Origin: Candidatus Ruthia sp. Plio_17_S18
GTDB taxonomy: Bacteria > Pseudomonadota > Gammaproteobacteria > PS1 > Pseudothioglobaceae
DNA length: 64,000 nt
NCBI GenBank assembly: GCA_021730105.1
Contig: CP072538.1
Span: forward strand, 682,001-746,000
Reading direction: 5' to 3'
The translations under genes and the position numbers were made by a program. Positions 9,196-19,107 of this stretch are shown one piece after another. The first letter of the stretch is position 1, and each line of letters opens with the position of its first letter. Under the pieces are notes generated by a model. The model saw only the letters and a list, made by a program, of their open reading frames with translations, did not search any database and was not told where the DNA came from.

Positions 9196-9990
9196 TTAAA
9201 TAGCAACTGGTGCTTTAATAGGTGCGTCAAATACGTAATTTATAAATTCGAAATCCTCAAAACTATAATCGAAAATACTCTCAGGTTTGCGCTTGATTTT
9301 AAGGGTTGCTAATACTTTTGGGCTGCGAGCTAATTGGGTTTCTACTTGTTTGGCATGATTGGAATAAATATGACAATCACCGCCGCTCCAAATAAAATCA
9401 CCCACTTCCAAATCACACTGTTGCGCCATCATGTGGGTTAGTAATGCATATGAAGCAATGTTAAATGGCACACCAAGAAAAATATCTGCACTTCTTTGAT
9501 ACAACTGGCAATACAACTTTCCATTAGCCACGTAAAACTGGAACAATGCATGGCAAGGTGGTAATGCCATATTTTCCAACTCACCAACATTCCAAGCTGA
9601 AACAATAATTCTACGAGAATCTGGTGTGCTTTTGATTTGCGCTACCACTTGCGTAATTTGGTCAATACTGCCACCTCTAGCATTTTGCCAATGACGCCAC
9701 TGCGCACCGTAAACTGGGCCTAAATCCCCATTCTCATCCGCCCATTCATTCCAAATTCGCACGCCATTTTCTTGTAGATATTTAATATTAGTATCGCCAC
9801 TAAGAAACCACAACAATTCGTGCACAACCGAAGGCAAATGTACGCGCTTGGTGGTTACAAGTGGGAAGCCTTTAGATAAATCAAAACGCATTTGATAACC
9901 AAACACACTGATTGTTCCTGTACCTGTTCTGTCAGTTTTGTTGGTGCCAGTATTTTGAACCAGCCTTAAAAAATCTAAGTATTGTTTCAC
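9196..9990 (-). CDS. thyA: Thymidylate synthase
   Basis: 264 residues from GTG 9990, identical in length to Escherichia coli ThyA. DRTGTGT, the catalytic cysteine in [29 protein letters not shown] and the C-terminus PIKAPVAI are all present. Converts dUMP to dTMP with methylenetetrahydrofolate. The GTG start overlaps the lgt stop as GTGA. The frame runs 30 codons further upstream inside lgt, but that part has no family match. Ends 1 bp from the convergent thioredoxin-fold gene. Confidence 0.96.
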   Translation of the reverse strand: MKQYLDFLRLVQNTGTNKTDRTGTGTISVFGYQMRFDLSKGFPLVTTKRVHLPSVVHELLWFLSGDTNIKYLQENGVRIWNEWADENGDLGPVYGAQWRHWQNARGGSIDQITQVVAQIKSTPDSRRIIVSAWNVGELENMALPPCHALFQFYVANGKLYCQLYQRSADIFLGVPFNIASYALLTHMMAQQCDLEVGDFIWSGGDCHIYSNHAKQVETQLARSPKVLATLKIKRKPESIFDYSFEDFEFINYVFDAPIKAPVAI

Positions 9991-10766
9991 ATTGCTCCCT
10001 TTGTAAGATATGCTTTTCGCAATAACACAATGCCAAGTAGCGCCATTGGTAGACTTAATAATTGCCCCATGGTAAGCCAACCAAAAGCCAAATAACCCAA
10101 TTGTACATCTGGCACTCGAACAAACTCAATTATAAATCTAAACAAGCCATAGAAAATCAAAAATAATGCTGAAATTGACATGGACGGACGCAACTTATTG
10201 CTAAACACCCAAAGAATAATAAATAAAATTAAACCCTCTAAAAACGCCTCAAACAGTTGTGATGGATATCGACTTACCCCTTGTTGTTCAATGTACATAC
10301 CAAATGGACTTGTTGTTATTTTGCCCCAAAGTTCGCTGTTAATAAAATTACCCAATCTGCCAAAACCCAATCCTAATGGCACAAGTGGTGCAACAAAATC
10401 CATTGTGGTAAAAAAAGTTTTGTTATATTTTCGATTAAATAAAACCATTGCCAACAACACGCCTAAAAAACCACCGTGAAACGACATGCCGCCATCTTGA
10501 ATAGCGAAAATTAACAATGGATCGTATAAAAAATTTGTCAAATTGTAAAACAACATGTAGCCCAAACGACCACCAGCAACTACTCCAATTGCACCATAAA
10601 AAATTAAATCTTCAATTTGTTGTGTATTCCAGTTGTTAAGTTGCTTAGCGCGATAATTTGCTAACAAATAAGCCGCTAAGAAAGCCATCAAATACATCAA
10701 CCCATACCAATAGATTTGTACAAAACCTAAATCTAATGTAATTGGATTAATAGTTGGATAAGTCAT
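9987..10766 (-). CDS. lgt: Prolipoprotein diacylglyceryl transferase
   Basis: 259 residues, seven membrane segments. The essential HGG of [12 protein letters not shown] and the Lgt signature [13 protein letters not shown] are intact. First enzyme of lipoprotein maturation, acting before LspA (also in this window). ATG 10766 is chosen; the longer frame would start inside tRNA-Arg. lgt-thyA is the usual gammaproteobacterial pair. Confidence 0.96.
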   Translation of the reverse strand: MTYPTINPITLDLGFVQIYWYGLMYLMAFLAAYLLANYRAKQLNNWNTQQIEDLIFYGAIGVVAGGRLGYMLFYNLTNFLYDPLLIFAIQDGGMSFHGGFLGVLLAMVLFNRKYNKTFFTTMDFVAPLVPLGLGFGRLGNFINSELWGKITTSPFGMYIEQQGVSRYPSQLFEAFLEGLILFIILWVFSNKLRPSMSISALFLIFYGLFRFIIEFVRVPDVQLGYLAFGWLTMGQLLSLPMALLGIVLLRKAYLTKGAM

Positions 10767-10781
10767 ACTGAGTATTCCTAA

Positions 10782-10858
10782 TGGTGCGCTCGAGGTGATT
10801 CGAACACCCGACATTTAGCTTCGGAGGCTAACACTCTATCCAGCTGAGCTACGAACGC
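10782..10858 (-). tRNA. tRNA-Arg(CCG)
   Basis: 77 nt with encoded CCA. Acceptor stem GCGTTCG/CGAGCGC (one G-U), anticodon stem TTAGC/GCTAA with loop CTCCGAA giving anticodon CCG, and T arm CGGGTGTTCGAATCACCTCG. It sits 15 bp before the lgt start on the same strand, so lgt may be transcribed from the tRNA promoter. Confidence 0.95.
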
Positions 10859-10884
10859 ATAGACAAAAATTGTTAAAATTAATC

Positions 10885-11190
10885 TTATTCAGGGCAAAAC
10901 ACTGCTTGTATATTAGACACCAATTTTAAAACCTTTGCATCCTTAACCTTGCATAGTATTTTATTGCCATCACGCTGAGATTCGACAATATTTTTAGTTC
11001 TAAGAATATCGATATGTTGTGAAATATTAGATTGTGAAGAGCCCACTTTTTTTACAATTTCTAATACAGATAATTCGTCATTTTTTAGTGCACATAAAAT
11101 CTTTAAACGCAGTGGATGTGCCATTGCTTTTAAAGCTCTTGTTGCCTTGTCAATGTCTTCTTCTTTTTCTAATAATGTTATTTCACTCAT
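10885..11190 (-). CDS. ArsR-family regulator with SqrR/BigR-like cysteine pair
   Basis: 101 residues, winged helix: AMAHPLRLKILCALKNDEL, then the recognition helix region GSSQSNISQHIDILR and the wing VESQRDGNKILC. Cys33 and Cys99 are 66 residues apart, the same distance as the redox cysteines of the persulfide sensors SqrR (41/107) and BigR (42/108). The metal-site CVC motif of ArsR/SmtB itself is missing. A repressor controlled by sulfide-derived persulfides is therefore plausible. It lies 28 bp downstream of mlaC on the same strand, probably the same transcript. Cys80 is extra. Confidence 0.85.
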   Translation of the reverse strand: MSEITLLEKEEDIDKATRALKAMAHPLRLKILCALKNDELSVLEIVKKVGSSQSNISQHIDILRTKNIVESQRDGNKILCKVKDAKVLKLVSNIQAVFCPE

Positions 11191-11218
11191 AATTAATCCT
11201 CTATTTCTTTAAAATTAA

Positions 11219-11800
11219 TTAAAGTCTGTCCAACATTCCATAAATGCCATATCGCCTAACTTTGATTAATACCATCTTTTGATAATAGTTAATCAGGCTA
11301 TCATTATTAAGCACAATATCAAAAACTTGCCATTGCTTATCCTTGTTTTGATGGAACAATAAATCAAGATAAATACCACCAAATGAAGTATATCTATTAA
11401 CTTTAAGTTGCACTGCAATTGAACCACCCATAATTGGCCTAGCAGATATAAATTGAAACGAGGTAGAATTTACTTGTGATAGTCTTGCCAATAAGGTTGT
11501 CATCATGTTGCTTTTCAGACTATTGACAAAAAACCTGGTCTCTTCTTCACCCAAGCGATTATTGGTCACCAGTAAAACTTCATTGGCAATGTGGTTAAAG
11601 TCAAACAGTGGTGCAATTTCTTTTTCGACGAAAAAATTAAGCATTCTTGGCGAATATGCCGTGGTTGTTAACTGATTGAGCTTTACAATTGCTGTTTGTA
11701 TTGCCTGAACTGGACCATTGTCTTGCGCTACCTTCTCCGCAAAAGCACCTAATGAGGTAAACATCATTAAAGCCAACAAAATTACATTTAATTTTTTCAT
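11219..11800 (-). CDS. MlaC/Ttg2D-family periplasmic phospholipid-binding protein
   Basis: 193 residues from ATG 11800, preceded by a GGAG at about 11808-11811. The signal peptide (KKLNVILLALMMFTSLGAFA) is followed by the MlaC-like domain, with IAPLFDFNHIANEVL near residue 60 and LNNDSLINYYQKMV near the end. Family members shuttle phospholipids between the membranes with MlaABDEF; no other mla gene is in the window. Upstream partner of the ArsR regulator, an arrangement pointing to sulfur-stress control rather than classical mla control (inference). Confidence 0.8.
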   Translation of the reverse strand: MKKLNVILLALMMFTSLGAFAEKVAQDNGPVQAIQTAIVKLNQLTTTAYSPRMLNFFVEKEIAPLFDFNHIANEVLLVTNNRLGEEETRFFVNSLKSNMMTTLLARLSQVNSTSFQFISARPIMGGSIAVQLKVNRYTSFGGIYLDLLFHQNKDKQWQVFDIVLNNDSLINYYQKMVLIKVRRYGIYGMLDRL

Positions 11801-11901
11801 TTTTTCTCCATTTTTTAAAAACAAAACCAAGTAAAATTAAAAGTAATAATACTGGTTCTACAATATTATATTTAAACTTTCTATAAGCAAATGATTATAT
11901 T

Positions 11902-13230
11902 ATGACTTTCTTAAACTTTTTTCAATATTCACTATTTTTAACACTTTTTGGCATTTATACACCCGCATTAGCTCAAAGCGATGCTGAAAAACAAAAAATA
12001 GAAGCTTTTTTCAAAGACCTTGAGACGTTTACAGCTGTTTTTAGCAATATTAAACAGTTGTACGTTGATGATGTTGATAATAAAAAACTATTTAACCATG
12101 CTATAAAAGGCATGGTTAGCGGGTTAGACCCGCATTCAGGCTATCTTGAGCCTAAAGAGCAGAAAAACCTGCTTGAAGGTGCCTTGGGTAAATTTGGCGG
12201 TCTTGGTATTGTTATTGGCATGAAAGATGAGGCCATTCAAGTTATTTCCCCTATTGACGATACGCCCGCCTATAGAGCTGGTATCCAAGCAGGCGATTTA
12301 ATCGTGAAAATTGGTGATAAGCCAGTACGTGGCATGACTTTGGAGGATAGTGTTGAGTTAATGCGCGGCAAAGCTGGTACCGACATTCAAATCACTATTG
12401 TACGTAAAAATAAAAAACCATTTGTTGTTAATATTACTAGAGAAATTATTACCATTATTTCAGTTAAAGGATATTTATTGGAAAAAAATATTGGCTATAT
12501 ACGCGTCTCTAGTTTTCAAAATCCAACAGCTAGACTACTCAAACAGACTTTTAATGACTTGGTTGAAGAAAACAATGCTCAGCTTAATTCATTAATTCTT
12601 GATTTAAGAAACAATCCAGGTGGTGTTTTGAATGGTGCAGTTGATGTATCAAATTTATTTCTTGATAAGAAAGGACTGGTGGTTTACACCAAGGGTAGAA
12701 TTCCAAGCTCAAACCTTACATTCAAAATAAAATCAGGTGACATCATGCAAGGATTGCCTATTGTTGTGCTAATCAATGAAGGCTCGGCTTCTGCATCAGA
12801 AATTGTTGCGGGTGCATTGCAAGATCATAAACGCGCCATTATTATGGGCAGTACTTCGTTTGGAAAAGGCTCTGTACAAACCATTCTTGAACTTCAAAAA
12901 GGCTGTGGACTTAAACTGACAACTGCCAGATATTATACACCAAATGGACGCTCTATTCAAGCCAAAGGTATTGTGCCTGACATTGAACTAAAAAACATCA
13001 TCCTAGAAAATGAAGCAGAAAAATCAGTGATTGAGACCAAGGAAAAGGACCTTGATGGTCACTTAGAAATGGAAGATCCTTCTGAATTATCTTCTGCAGA
13101 AATATTAAGCGTCCAAGAAAAGAACAAAGAAAAACAAAACAAAACAACCATTGAAAAATTGAAAAAAGATTATTTTGTGCATGAAGCTACGAATTTATTA
13201 AAAGCTTTAACAGTTTTAAGTAGTCAATAA
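11902..13230 (+). CDS. ctpA: Carboxy-terminal processing protease, S41 family (CtpA)
   Basis: 442 residues. Signal sequence (residues 1-24, ending TPALA), then a PDZ domain around residues 90-180 ([33 protein letters not shown]). The peptidase part has the nucleophile in [17 protein letters not shown] and the base lysine in [11 protein letters not shown]. It cleaves C-terminal ends of periplasmic proteins. The last 60 residues are charged and low in complexity. Its TAA overlaps the parA relic's ATG (TAATG), a remnant of an operon. Confidence 0.93.
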   Translation: MTFLNFFQYSLFLTLFGIYTPALAQSDAEKQKIEAFFKDLETFTAVFSNIKQLYVDDVDNKKLFNHAIKGMVSGLDPHSGYLEPKEQKNLLEGALGKFGGLGIVIGMKDEAIQVISPIDDTPAYRAGIQAGDLIVKIGDKPVRGMTLEDSVELMRGKAGTDIQITIVRKNKKPFVVNITREIITIISVKGYLLEKNIGYIRVSSFQNPTARLLKQTFNDLVEENNAQLNSLILDLRNNPGGVLNGAVDVSNLFLDKKGLVVYTKGRIPSSNLTFKIKSGDIMQGLPIVVLINEGSASASEIVAGALQDHKRAIIMGSTSFGKGSVQTILELQKGCGLKLTTARYYTPNGRSIQAKGIVPDIELKNIILENEAEKSVIETKEKDLDGHLEMEDPSELSSAEILSVQEKNKEKQNKTTIEKLKKDYFVHEATNLLKALTVLSSQ

Positions 13231-13760
13231 TGGCAATTACACTTTATGTTGCAAACCAAAAGGCGGTGTTGGCAAGACAACAGCTGTTAATTTAAGCACG
13301 GCATTAAAAGCCATTGCTAAAATTAGTGCTAAATACGACTATATCATTATTGACTGCCCGCCCTCTCTTAACATGCTAACCATTAATGCTTTTTACCGCA
13401 TCAGATGGTATTATCATCCCAATGCAGTATGAATACTACGCATTAGAAGGCCTGAGTGCATTGATGCAAACGATTGATAAAATTAAATCAACCACCAATA
13501 CTAACTTAGAGATTACAGGGTTAATACGCACAATATTTGACACAAGAAATAACTTATCCAATGAAGTATCTATTCAGTTGCTTCAATATTTTTCACACAA
13601 AGTCTTTAAAACAATCATCCCTAGAAATGTAAAATTAGCAGAGGCGCCGAGTTTTGAACAAGATGTGATTAGTTATGCAAGATTACCCAAAGGGGCAATT
13701 TCTTATATTTCTTTAGCCAGTGAAGTGTTGAGGAAAACGTTGATTAACCAATATTGCAAA
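13230..13760 (+). pseudogene. parA: Chromosome partition ATPase ParA, decayed
   Basis: Starts at ATG 13230. The Walker A region is readable only after restoring one base in an A run near 13257 ([17 protein letters not shown]). About 60-80 codons are then missing near 13310, joining directly to [19 protein letters not shown]. Another frame change near 13390 is needed to reach the otherwise good C-terminal half ([38 protein letters not shown]). A start-to-stop product containing both the P-loop and the C-terminal half is impossible. Confidence 0.9.
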
Positions 13761-14451
13761 AATTTCAAAACTAGGGCGTGGATTGGACATATTATTAGGA
13801 CGTACCTTCCACAAGCGAGCAAGCTGATTCCGATATGATAAATATGAAATCATTGCTGGAGAGCAACGTTGGAGAACGGCAAAAATTGCCGGTTTAAATG
13901 AAGTACCAGTTATCATTCGTAAAATTGATGATCAAGTGACACTTGCCATTGGTCTGATTGAAAATATTAAACGAGAATCCTTAACGCCACTTGAAGAGGC
14001 GAAAGCACTACAACAACTCATTGAAGATTTCAAAATGACCCATGAAGAAATTTCCAATGTCGTTGGTCGTTCCCTCTCTACAGTAAGTAATTTAATGCGT
14101 CTATTGCAACTTAACGATGCTGTTAAACAACTGCTTAGCAATGGTGATATAGAAATGGGTCATGCGCGAGCGCTTTTATCACTGACAAAAGAGCAGCAAC
14201 TTAATGTGGCTAACCAAGTTATTAAAAAATCTTTATCTGTTCGTCAAACTGAAGAATTGGTCAAAAAGTGCTTAATCCAACACCTAAAAAATCAACCTCA
14301 ATTGAGCCACGTATTTTAGAACTAATGCAAACTTTAAGTAAAAAGCTAGCTTCAAAAACTGAAATTAAATCAAATGGGCAACCAAGTAAAAATTATTATT
14401 CACTATCAATCAATAGACGAATTGAATAATATTCTAAATCACGTTAACTAA
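13753..14451 (+). pseudogene. parB: Chromosome partition protein ParB, decayed
   Basis: The N-terminus (IAKISKLGRGLDILLGRT) is present without an ATG, then a stop at about 13827. A deletion removes the segment up to YEIIAGEQRWRTAKIAGLNE. The HTH core is preserved (LIENIKRESLTPLEEAKALQ, THEEISNVVGRSLSTVSNLM, MGHARALLSL) through QTEELVKKCL. A further shift near 14280 separates the C-terminal dimerisation end (IEPRILELMQTLSKKLA, SIDELNNILNHVN), which ends at TAA 14449-14451. The parA and parB relics lie in the usual order. Confidence 0.9.
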
Positions 14452-15332
14452 TTAAAACCACCGATTCTATCAAGCTTTAAAGATTCATCCCAGTGCATCC
14501 AAATACCAAACGCTTTGCCAATAATGTATGATTCTGGCACAAAACCCCAAAAACGAGAATCACTACTACGAGCACGATTATCACCCATAACAAAGTAATG
14601 TCCTTCTGGCACAGTCAGCTTAACTCCTCTAGAGGGATGATTTGGGTCTAGCAAAATATTATGTGGATTGTTGTCTAATAATTCACGCTTATGCTTAAAG
14701 CCCGTCATAGCTGAACCTGATTCAACACCTTGATATGCACCAATATTTTTATTGTCAATTTTGACACCATTCACATACAAGCTATCTGCACGGTAAATTA
14801 CCTTATCACCCGGAATGCCAATTACTCGCTTAATAAAATCAGCTCCCTGATATTTTGACTTTTTTTCATAATTAGGATACCTAAATACAACAACATCGCC
14901 CCTTTCAGGTTTTGAAAACTCGATTATTTTTTTATTTAAAATTGGGACACTAACGCCATAATAAAACTTTGATACCAAAATAAAATCACCTGTTAATAAA
15001 GTTGGCATCATTGAATTTGAAGGAATTCTAAAAGGCTCAATAACAAAACCTCGAAGTGCAAATACTAATAACAATACTGGGAAAAATTCAGCTGACCACT
15101 GCACTATTTTAGGACGATTTAGATATTTTTCAGATTTATTAAAACGTAAAAATAAAGCAAAATAAATAAACCTCCACAAGATTGGTTGTTGCGCTTTATC
15201 TGTAACTGGCGTTTGTGTGTGATTAAAAAATAATTGATCAATAGTCACAATAGCAAAAGCCAATACCAGAAATAAAGCCAAGAATGAAGAAACATCCCAT
15301 GCAAAAAAAGATGAAGCGTTTTCAATTGTCAT
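14448..15332 (-). CDS. lepB: Signal peptidase I
   Basis: 294 residues from ATG 15332 (an upstream TTG adds 7). Two N-terminal membrane segments, then the catalytic Ser in IPSNSMMPTLLTGDFILVSK and the catalytic Lys in ADFIKRVIGIPGDKV; the box E motif GDNRARSSDSR is present. Cleaves signal peptides of exported proteins. Its 3' end overlaps the parB relic's stop, which may mean that decay of parB is constrained only at that edge. Confidence 0.95.
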   Translation of the reverse strand: MTIENASSFFAWDVSSFLALFLVLAFAIVTIDQLFFNHTQTPVTDKAQQPILWRFIYFALFLRFNKSEKYLNRPKIVQWSAEFFPVLLLVFALRGFVIEPFRIPSNSMMPTLLTGDFILVSKFYYGVSVPILNKKIIEFSKPERGDVVVFRYPNYEKKSKYQGADFIKRVIGIPGDKVIYRADSLYVNGVKIDNKNIGAYQGVESGSAMTGFKHKRELLDNNPHNILLDPNHPSRGVKLTVPEGHYFVMGDNRARSSDSRFWGFVPESYIIGKAFGIWMHWDESLKLDRIGGFN

Positions 15333-15400
15333 AATAAAAATAAGCGAATTCAAAAGTGTATTATTATATAATAATTACTTTTTAATTGATGGAGAAAGAA

Positions 15401-15727
15401 ATGGTATTAGCTGATTTAGAAAGAGATGATCATGGTTACCTAAAAGATCTTAATGAGTGGAATGAAAACGTTGCTCGTGAGTTAGCAGAAGAAGAAGGCG
15501 TTAACTTAACAGATGACGGCTTTAAATTAATTAATTTTTTACGTGGTGAATACATCAATAACAACGCCAACCAACCTAACGAACGCAATATGGTTAAAGG
15601 CTTAAAAGATGATTGGGAAGGCAATTTAAGCACTAAAGAGTTATATGCACTATTCCCAAAAGGTCCTGCTAAACAAGCGGGCAAGATTGCTGGATTGCCT
15701 GAAACAAAACGTAAAGGTGGTTATTAG
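15401..15727 (+). CDS. DsrC/TusE-family protein lacking both arm cysteines
   Basis: 108 residues from ATG 15401, which has a well-placed GGAG at 15391-15394; the frame opens further upstream only with TTG. The family fold is clear: RDDHGYLKDLNEWNENVARE at the N-terminus, LFPKGPAKQAGKIAGLPE at the end. In DsrC the C-terminal arm carries two redox cysteines and in TusE one; here those positions are Gly and the tail reads KRKGGY. It therefore cannot carry persulfide on the arm and resembles the cysteine-free group that has been called RspA, proposed to be regulatory. Monocistronic with its own terminator. Confidence 0.9.
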   Translation: MVLADLERDDHGYLKDLNEWNENVARELAEEEGVNLTDDGFKLINFLRGEYINNNANQPNERNMVKGLKDDWEGNLSTKELYALFPKGPAKQAGKIAGLPETKRKGGY

Positions 15728-15747
15728 GTTTTAATCTCCCTTTGTTA

Positions 15748-15780
15748 AACAAGACGCTTATTTAAGCGTCTTGTTTTATA
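15748..15780. terminator. Rho-independent terminator, bidirectional
   Basis: Perfect 13-bp stem AACAAGACGCTTA / TAAGCGTCTTGTT with a two-base centre, followed by TTTTA on the + strand; on the - strand it stands right after the aroA stop. Shared between the DsrC-like gene and aroA. Confidence 0.9.
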
Positions 15781-15781
15781 A

Positions 15782-17083
15782 CTAAATTTCTGTAATATTC
15801 ATACCTGAAAAATTAGCCAATTCAACAAAATTGGGAAATGAAGTTTTAACATTATCCACGCCTTCAATTTCAATAATGTGCTGACATCTTAAAGAAGCAA
15901 CAGCAAATGACATAGAAATGCGGTGGTCATGGTGAGATTGAATCGCAATGCTGGGTTTTGAAAAAACACCGCCTTGAATTTTAATACCGTCTTCAAGCAC
16001 TTCGTTTTCAATACCAAAAATGCTTAAACCATCTGCCATCACTTGAATGCGGTCAGACTCCTTAACCCTTAGTTCTTTAGCACCAGTTAGTGTAGTTTCA
16101 CCTTTAGCACAACTTGCTGCAATAAAAATAACAGGAAGTTCATCAATGGCTAATGGCACTAACCTCTCAGGAATGCAAATACCTTTTAGTTGCGCTGATT
16201 GAATACGAATATCGGCTAACAGTTCTCCGCCAATCTTACGCTCATTTGATAAGCTTAAATTAGCACCCATCAACTTCAGAATGTCAATAACACCTGTTCG
16301 TGTTGGATTGATATTAACGCCAGTAAGCGTGATGTCCGCTTTTGGTGCGATTGATGCTGCTACCATAAAAAATGCAGCTGAAGATATATCGCTTGGCACT
16401 TGTATTGCAAAAGCGTTTAACTGAGCGCCACCTGTCAAACATATTTTGTTTTTATTAACATCTACCTTGTAACCCAAGCCTTTTAACATGCGTTCAGTGT
16501 GGTCTCGTGTGGGTGCTGGCTCTTTAATGCAGGTTTCACCTTGTGCATATAAACCTGCTAAAAGTACACAAGATTTCACTTGTGCTGAAGCTACTGGCAA
16601 ATCATAATGAATGCCCTTTAGCACCTGTCCACCTTTAATCTTAAGTGGTAATTTACCATCATTACTTTCAATCACCGCACCTATTTTGGTTAAAGGGCTA
16701 ATAACTCTATCCATCGGACGTTTTGATAGTGACTCATCGCCACACAATTCGCTATCAAATGTTTGCGCTGCCAATATGCCAGATGTTAAACGAACGGAAG
16801 TGCCAGAATTGCCTAAATCAAGTGGTGTTAAAGGTTTTTTCAACCCATTAAGCCCCACACCATAAATAGTAACATTATCACCATTGCGCTCAATTTTAAC
16901 CCCCATGGCTTGAAAGGCTTGTAATGTTGATAGCACATCTTCCCCTTCTAAAAAACCACTAATTTTAGTAATACCATTAGCCAAGGCACCTAGCATAATG
17001 CTTCGATGGGAAATTGATTTATCACCAGGAACTTTTAAACAACCAGACAATGAATTAGCTGGCTTTACAACAAATTTACTCAT
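15782..17083 (-). CDS. aroA: 3-phosphoshikimate 1-carboxyvinyltransferase (EPSP synthase)
   Basis: 433 residues. PGDKSISHRSIML (phosphoshikimate-binding), LGNSGTSVRLTSGIL and the C-terminal HHDHRISMSFAVASL region are present. Sixth step of the shikimate pathway. Last gene of the serC-serA-pheA-hisC-tyrA-aroA run, 5 bp after tyrA. The cmk-rpsA-ihfB genes that often follow are absent here; a terminator follows instead. Confidence 0.96.
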   Translation of the reverse strand: MSKFVVKPANSLSGCLKVPGDKSISHRSIMLGALANGITKISGFLEGEDVLSTLQAFQAMGVKIERNGDNVTIYGVGLNGLKKPLTPLDLGNSGTSVRLTSGILAAQTFDSELCGDESLSKRPMDRVISPLTKIGAVIESNDGKLPLKIKGGQVLKGIHYDLPVASAQVKSCVLLAGLYAQGETCIKEPAPTRDHTERMLKGLGYKVDVNKNKICLTGGAQLNAFAIQVPSDISSAAFFMVAASIAPKADITLTGVNINPTRTGVIDILKLMGANLSLSNERKIGGELLADIRIQSAQLKGICIPERLVPLAIDELPVIFIAASCAKGETTLTGAKELRVKESDRIQVMADGLSIFGIENEVLEDGIKIQGGVFSKPSIAIQSHHDHRISMSFAVASLRCQHIIEIEGVDNVKTSFPNFVELANFSGMNITEI

Positions 17084-17088
17084 ATTTT

Positions 17089-17943
17089 TTAACCATCCAG
17101 CCAGTTGTCTCGTGCAGATTTAGCCTCTTGAAAAAGCTTTTCCAGTGCTTGTGCTTGATTATTTTTAATCAAGTTTGATATTTTTTCTAATGTTTGTTGA
17201 TAGCCTTCAATGTGCTTCACAATTTCCTTAGGGTTGTTAATGCAAATATCACTCCACATAAGTGCATCTGACGAGGCAATACGTGAAAAATCCTTAAATC
17301 CACCTGCCGCATAACGACAAGCATTTGGATTGTTATTAACTAAATAATCCATCAGTCCATACGCCAACATATGTGGCAAATGAGAGGTCATGGCCAGTAA
17401 ATCATCATGCTTTTCATCGCTCATAATCTCTACTTTAGCGCCAAGCGAGCGCCACAGGCTACTTAATATATCTACTGCTTGAGTATCTGCATTTTCTTCT
17501 GGCGTTAAAATAACACGTTTGTGGTTAAATAATTGAGCATCAACTGCATCAATGCCACTTTTTTCCTTGCCAGCAATTGGGTGAGCTGGGATAAATCTTG
17601 TTGGCATTTGACCAAATACCAATTTGGCAATTTTTATCACACTACCCTTGGTACTACCAACATCAGAAATAATAACCGATTCATTAATATGAGGCTTGAT
17701 CAATTTTAAAATGGCTTGAAAGCTATTCACTGGCGTTGCAATAATAACTATTTGCGCTTGTTTTAAAGCCTGAGAAATATCCAAACTATACGCATCAATA
17801 ACACCCATTTCTTGTGCTTTTTTAAGGTGTGACTCTTGCCTAGAAAAACCAATAATAGTTTTAACTTGATTAGTGAGTTTTAATCCAGCTGCAAAAGAAC
17901 CACCAATTAATCCAACGCCAATAATGCAAACTTTATCTATCAT
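17089..17943 (-). CDS. tyrA: Prephenate dehydrogenase
   Basis: 284 residues. N-terminal NAD(P)-binding glycine motif CIIGVGLIGGSFAAGL, then ISDVGSTKGSV, HPIAGKEKSG and SHLPHMLAYGL, all TyrA signatures. Monofunctional, with no chorismate mutase domain. It oxidatively decarboxylates prephenate to 4-hydroxyphenylpyruvate (or arogenate to tyrosine). ATG overlaps the hisC stop by 4 bp. Confidence 0.95.
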   Translation of the reverse strand: MIDKVCIIGVGLIGGSFAAGLKLTNQVKTIIGFSRQESHLKKAQEMGVIDAYSLDISQALKQAQIVIIATPVNSFQAILKLIKPHINESVIISDVGSTKGSVIKIAKLVFGQMPTRFIPAHPIAGKEKSGIDAVDAQLFNHKRVILTPEENADTQAVDILSSLWRSLGAKVEIMSDEKHDDLLAMTSHLPHMLAYGLMDYLVNNNPNACRYAAGGFKDFSRIASSDALMWSDICINNPKEIVKHIEGYQQTLEKISNLIKNNQAQALEKLFQEAKSARDNWLDG

Positions 17944-19004
17944 AAGACTGATTTTAACGTCTCTAAAAAATCATTGTTTTCTTTTAACGTACCAACAGAT
18001 ACTCTTAAATAATTCTCCATCTCCACTGATCGTACAATAAAGCCTTTTGTTAGTAACTTTTGATAAATGTCGGTTGCATTATCAACCTTTAATGCAATAA
18101 AATTTGCAAAAGACTTAATATAAGAAAGTTGTAATTCATCAAACCCTTTTGACAACTGAATTAATCCCCTTTTATTAGCAAGTACGGATCTTATTAAAAA
18201 AGAATCATCAGCTAATGCTGATATGGCGGCTATTTGCGCAATGTGATTGACATTAAAGGGCTGGCGAATAAGGTTTAAATAATCAGCTATTTTGGCACTT
18301 GATACGCTATAGCCTACTCTTAACCCTGCTAAAGCATACGCTTTAGAAAAAGTACGAGTAATGACCAAATTATCAAATTCTTTTAGCCATTCAATCACTC
18401 TATCTTCAACATCTAAATATTCAAAATAAGCCTGATCCAAGACAACAATGACTGATTGTGGTACTTGTTTTAAAAATTGATAAATGGCTTCATCACTTAA
18501 AAGCGTGCCTGTTGGATTGTTTGGATTAGCAATGAAAACAAGTTTAACTTTGTCGCTAATTGCCACAAGCATTGCATCTAAATCATGCCCAAAATTCTTA
18601 GATTTTGTCACCACTGACTTTGCACCAAGTGCTTGAGTCACCAAAGGGTAAACCACAAATGCATATTCTGAAAACACCACTTCATCATCAACATCACAAA
18701 TACAAATTCTAGCCACCAATTCTAAAATATCACTTGAGCCATTACCTAATGTAATGCAATTAGTAGCAACATTTAAATGCTTACTAATTGCTTGTTTTAG
18801 TTCAAAGCCATTACCATCAGGGTATCTACTAACCTCGGTAATGGCTTTTTGTATGGCTTTTTGCACTCTAGGCTCAATACCCAAAGGGTTTTCGTTGCTA
18901 GCGAGCTTAACGATATGCGCTAGCCCTAGTTCACGACGCAATTCAGCAATGGGCTTACCACCTTGATAAGGCCTTAAAGACTTTACTGACAAGCAAACAC
19001 TCAT
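17940..19004 (-). CDS. hisC: Histidinol-phosphate / aromatic aminotransferase
   Basis: 354 residues. PLP fold type I with SNENPLG near the N-terminus, VFIANPNNPTGTLLS, and the PLP lysine in TRTFSKAYALAGLRVGYS. Placed between pheA and tyrA, so besides histidinol phosphate it probably also transaminates phenylpyruvate and hydroxyphenylpyruvate (known for HisC2-type enzymes in this operon). No other his gene is nearby except hisS at the window end. Confidence 0.92.
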   Translation of the reverse strand: MSVCLSVKSLRPYQGGKPIAELRRELGLAHIVKLASNENPLGIEPRVQKAIQKAITEVSRYPDGNGFELKQAISKHLNVATNCITLGNGSSDILELVARICICDVDDEVVFSEYAFVVYPLVTQALGAKSVVTKSKNFGHDLDAMLVAISDKVKLVFIANPNNPTGTLLSDEAIYQFLKQVPQSVIVVLDQAYFEYLDVEDRVIEWLKEFDNLVITRTFSKAYALAGLRVGYSVSSAKIADYLNLIRQPFNVNHIAQIAAISALADDSFLIRSVLANKRGLIQLSKGFDELQLSYIKSFANFIALKVDNATDIYQKLLTKGFIVRSVEMENYLRVSVGTLKENNDFLETLKSVL

Positions 19005-19107
19005 AGTAAAAACCCTCCAAATAAGAAAGAGTGTTGTAAATGTGTAAAATAAAAATCCAGCCTCTTAAAAATTAATATTTTCATAACAATTAATACGAAA
19101 AATCATC

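Noticed and set aside
9984..9991. parS-like half site TGTTTCAC
   Set aside because: Only half of the palindrome is present and it overlaps the thyA start; with parAB dead no function can be claimed.
10180..10479. Open frame opposite lgt
   Set aside because: Shadow of a strongly conserved membrane protein gene, with no start signals and no family match.
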